Shown here in pieces: positions 12,614-15,178 of a stretch of 15,178 nt of DNA. The stretch's first letter is position 1; every line of letters begins with the position of its first letter. A program made the position numbers and the translations under genes. This stretch comes from Methanoregula sp. UBA471 (GTDB taxonomy: Archaea; Halobacteriota; Methanomicrobia; Methanomicrobiales; Methanospirillaceae): the NCBI GenBank assembly GCA_002495065.1, contig DADT01000002.1, positions 1 to 15,178 of the forward strand, in the 5' to 3' direction. The notes beneath the pieces were generated by a model that was given only the letters and a program-made list of their open reading frames with translations, was not told the origin of the DNA and did no database searches.

Positions 12614-14730
12614 GAGTATTCGTCTTTATTTTTAAGATGGAAAATAAACTCTGTGCCTTTGTCCGTCCGAACCTCGATTTCCGCCCGGAGCTGGTGGCGG
12701 GCAAGGAAATTCACCAGCTTGAGGCCGAGCGATTTCGCTGCCGGCACATCGAGTTCCGGCGGCAGTCCGCGACCGTTATCGGCAACCGTGAGTACATACC
12801 TCCCAGAATCGCAGGCAAGAGAGACCCGGATCGTACAGGGTTCTTTCCGTACCGCCATACAGTCGAAATCCGGTGGGAATGCGTATTTGAACGAGTTGGT
12901 CACAAGCTCATTGATGATCAGGCCGGCGGCACCGGCCCGGGCGAGATCGAGGATCACACCATGGGCGCTCACCTCAGGCCGGATAGCCGCACTCCCTCCG
13001 TAGGAATCGGCGACCTGGCCAACAAGGGTGGTAAGGTAGATATCCATGTCCACTTTCGAGAATTTTCCAGTCCGGTACAGGGTCTCGTGGATCAGGGCCA
13101 TGCTCCGGGCCCGGTTCTGGAGATCCTTCCGGAGTGCCCTGCCCCATTCAGTATCTTCATGAGAGCCATCGAGGCCCAGTAGCGAGATGAATGCCGTGAG
13201 GTTGTTCTTGACCCGGTGGTGAACCTCGGAGAGCAAGATCTCTTTTTCTGCGAGGGATTCGGTGAGCCTTGCCTCATTCCGGCGCAGTTCGTTACCTGCG
13301 GCAATGAGCTTCATCTCGTTCTCCCTTAGTTTATCTCCGGCAGCGGTGAGCTCGGCATTTGTTTCCTGAATCCGTATGCTGCTTTTGATCAGTTCATCTT
13401 CTGCCTGTTTGATCTCGGTGATATCCACGGCAAAAACCAGCAGGCCGGTGATCACTCCCTGTTCATCTTTGATGGGGATCTTATCAGTTCTGATCCAGAG
13501 ATTTATGCCATTGGCAGTCTTCATCGGCTGTATTATCCCGAATTTAGGTACGCCGGACCTGATGACCTCAAGATCATCCCGGTAATAGTTTTCCGCATCT
13601 TCCGGGAAGAGATCGAATGCACTTTTTCCCTCGATGGCCTCAGCCGGGGCGCCGAATGTCCGGGCTCCTGCCGGGTTGACCCGGATGTAATTGTTGCGGG
13701 TATCCTTGTACCAGATCATAGCCGGCATATTTTCAATAAGGAGCTTGCGCTCCTCGCTGAGCCGGTTGATCACCTCTTCGGCCTTTTTACGATCGGTGAT
13801 GTCCCTGTTGATGGCAATCCAGTCGGTAATCTTACCGATCTTGTCCCTTCGGGCAATCAACCGGGAATCGATGACTATCCGCGTCCCGTCCTTCCGGGAC
13901 TGGACCACTTCGCCCTCGTAGACGCCGGTCTTGAGAATCTTCAACAGCACCTCTTTTCGATCCCTACCAGGGTACTCATTGTCAAGGATTACTCTCCCTC
14001 TACCCAGAACCTCCTCTTTTTTCCACCCGTAGACTTTTTCTGCACCCGGATTCCAGTTGGTGATGGTAAAACAGTCATCGTTTTTTGTCGTGATGATTGC
14101 ATCATCGACTTCACCAAGAATCAAGGCATCATACCGCAGTTGCTCCTCTGCCCGTTTGTTATCGGTGACATCACTGATTGCTATGCGGATTACGGGATCC
14201 TTCTTCTCGCGATCGATCCTCATGCTCTCTACCCGGGCATGGAACCGGGAACCGTCTTTTTTTATGAGCTGCAGATCAGAGGTCTGCTTATCTGCGCTGC
14301 GCAGCACGGAGATGAAATGCCTGTCCCAGTTCTTAAGGTCTTCTTTGGCAACAAATCTCCTGAACCGGTCGTTGATCAGGTTTTGGCGATTGACCCCGAG
14401 TAGGGCGGCGCAGGTCAGGTTCCCTTCTTCGATTATTGCATTTTTTGAGAGGGTCAGGTATCCCACAGGAGCAAAATCATATAAGTCGATGTATTTGTTC
14501 CGTGACTCCTCCAGAGCGAGATGGGTCTCCTGAAGCGCTTCGTTCTGCATCTCAAGTTCGATCTGGTGCACCTCGAGTTCATAAATAATTTTTTCCGGAG
14601 CTCTGCCTTCCCCGTCTGTAGATCCTTCCTTCTTCTCTTTGAGTTTCTTCTCAGCCTTACGGCGAAGGGTATTCGGATTGTCAGCCTGGTCTTTTAAGGG
14701 TTCGGCTATCTTTGCCTTCCTGTTCATCAT
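12610..14730 (-). CDS. Soluble PAS-domain sensor histidine kinase (HisKA_2 type)
   Basis: The 706-residue protein has a charged coiled N-terminus (1-75) and three PAS domains (about 76-190, 198-315 and 325-440). Each ends in the DVTD/DITD-(N/R/E)-K-x-A-E pattern. A coiled linker (440-495) leads to an HHRVKNNL phosphorylation box with H504 as the likely phosphoacceptor. The ATPase domain has N607 in the N-box (IINELVTNSFKYAF), DNGRGLP at 651-657 and SLGLKLV at 667-673. No membrane segment or signal peptide is seen, so it senses a cytoplasmic signal; no haem or flavin ligand is obvious. It autophosphorylates and should pass phosphate to the receiver protein encoded directly downstream, whose start overlaps its stop. 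The start is the first of tandem ATGs at 14730; no ribosome site is evident. Confidence 0.92.
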   Translation of the reverse strand: MMNRKAKIAEPLKDQADNPNTLRRKAEKKLKEKKEGSTDGEGRAPEKIIYELEVHQIELEMQNEALQETHLALEESRNKYIDLYDFAPVGYLTLSKNAIIEEGNLTCAALLGVNRQNLINDRFRRFVAKEDLKNWDRHFISVLRSADKQTSDLQLIKKDGSRFHARVESMRIDREKKDPVIRIAISDVTDNKRAEEQLRYDALILGEVDDAIITTKNDDCFTITNWNPGAEKVYGWKKEEVLGRGRVILDNEYPGRDRKEVLLKILKTGVYEGEVVQSRKDGTRIVIDSRLIARRDKIGKITDWIAINRDITDRKKAEEVINRLSEERKLLIENMPAMIWYKDTRNNYIRVNPAGARTFGAPAEAIEGKSAFDLFPEDAENYYRDDLEVIRSGVPKFGIIQPMKTANGINLWIRTDKIPIKDEQGVITGLLVFAVDITEIKQAEDELIKSSIRIQETNAELTAAGDKLRENEMKLIAAGNELRRNEARLTESLAEKEILLSEVHHRVKNNLTAFISLLGLDGSHEDTEWGRALRKDLQNRARSMALIHETLYRTGKFSKVDMDIYLTTLVGQVADSYGGSAAIRPEVSAHGVILDLARAGAAGLIINELVTNSFKYAFPPDFDCMAVRKEPCTIRVSLACDSGRYVLTVADNGRGLPPELDVPAAKSLGLKLVNFLARHQLRAEIEVRTDKGTEFIFHLKNKDEYS

Positions 14731-14770
14731 CTCGAACTCAGGTTCCTGGCGATTTGCAAGGATCTTTCAG

Positions 14771-14788
14771 GTGTCATATGACTGACAC
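14771..14788 (-). promoter_or_regulatory. Palindromic operator-like site before the histidine kinase gene
   Basis: The half-sites GTGTCA (14771-14776) and TGACAC (14783-14788) form an inverted repeat with a 6-base spacer. GTCATATGAC (14773-14782) is itself a perfect 10-base palindrome within it. The site lies just downstream of the TATA-like element and upstream of the predicted start, where archaeal repressors typically bind. The regulator is unknown. Confidence 0.4.
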
Positions 14789-14796
14789 TTTAAAAC
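14786..14796 (-). promoter_or_regulatory. TATA-like element of the histidine kinase gene
   Basis: The minus strand reads GTTTTAAAGTG here. The predicted transcription start is near 14766, giving a leader of about 35 bases. It overlaps the outer edge of the palindrome by three bases. Confidence 0.4.
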
Positions 14797-15117
14797 GTGT
14801 CCAAAAGAATTGCAGGTTTTTTAGATAAGATTCCGGTGATCTCACATGCAGTTCCTCTCGTTGCGGACCGTGTCTGCACCGATAAATCATAGATGCATTC
14901 ACCTAGGCTTTATTCCCCGGGATATTAATATTAACCGAAAATAGGTCGAAGCGTGGATATAACGAGGAATGAGATAAGCGGGTCTCAAAGTAGTTGAGAT
15001 AACGTTGAACCCGGGCGAAGAATGTGACGAGGACGGCGATGAGCAGGATGGTACAATGCATATCGCTAAGATCCTTTTTCCTCCATGAAGATCGGTCGAG
15101 ACTGTTCGTCTCCGCAG

Positions 15118-15160
15118 CACTTCGGCTTGCTTCGCTCCCCTCCATTCCGCTTCGCTCACA
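15118..15160. repeat. GC-rich repeat-like stretch at the right edge
   Basis: GCTTCGCTC occurs twice, at 15129-15137 and 15149-15157, exactly 20 bases apart, and is preceded by the related CTTCGGCTT at 15119-15127. The composition differs from the AT-rich sequence just to the left. Stretches like this recur around many microbial genomes as dispersed intergenic elements, but only a genome comparison can tell whether this one does. Confidence 0.35.
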
Positions 15161-15178
15161 GACTCTCCCTTGCTTTTC

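Larger units (their letters stand above)
14731..15178. other. Right-end region without a supported gene
   Basis: About 450 bases carry the kinase promoter, an AT-rich palindromic patch (GATATTAATATTAA near 14921) and a GC-rich repeat-like end. Two minus-strand frames enter from the right edge and stop at 14899-14905. One contains a short hydrophobic run (CTILLIAVLVTFFA). Both are open across the same bases, neither has family resemblance, and their upstream parts are the repeat-like stretch. I do not call either a gene. Confidence 0.45.

Overview
The window reads as a piece of a methanogenic archaeon's chromosome, most likely of the order Methanomicrobiales. Three things point there: a four-gene archaeal pyruvate synthase operon, a methanogenesis marker 12 gene (a family confined to methanogens), and archaeal TATA-type promoters with several apparently leaderless genes. 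The genus is not determinable by reading alone.

Left half (1-6453), core metabolism. A clipped tRNA gene leaves the left edge. It is followed by about 500 bases with no convincing gene. Then comes porCDAB on the minus strand (3388 down to 515), four tightly coupled genes for pyruvate:ferredoxin oxidoreductase, which makes pyruvate from acetyl-CoA, CO2 and reduced ferredoxin. Directly upstream on the same strand is the marker 12 gene. It is divided from a plus-strand NAD-dependent sugar epimerase gene by only 39 bases that must hold both promoters. The epimerase is followed 25 bases later by an alkaline-phosphatase-superfamily enzyme of the archaeal phosphoglycerate mutase type, which may instead be the proposed homoserine kinase. 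Together these fit anabolic carbon flow: acetyl-CoA to pyruvate, gluconeogenesis, then sugar nucleotides.

Middle (6454-8510), accessory. It holds a solitary tyrosine recombinase with a C-terminal zinc ribbon, a small TPR protein, and a convergent 67-residue protein of unknown function.

Right half (8511-14730), signalling. A 1013-residue CheB-CheR-PAS fusion is followed by the overlapping start of a PAS sensor gene. That PAS gene is broken by an apparent one-base insertion and then truncated. Facing it on the minus strand is an intact relative: a soluble multi-PAS histidine kinase coupled to a single-domain response regulator. The regulator has no ATG, GTG or TTG start that would preserve its acidic pocket; its only plausible start is a CTG overlapping the kinase stop codon. 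A palindrome lies between the kinase's TATA-like element and its predicted transcription start. The last 450 bases hold no supported gene, but end in a GC-rich repeat-like stretch.

No CRISPR array, complete insertion sequence or clearly new multi-gene system was seen. The most unusual signals are the broken PAS gene facing its paralogue, the CTG-start regulator, the compact divergent promoter, and the atypical recombinase active site.
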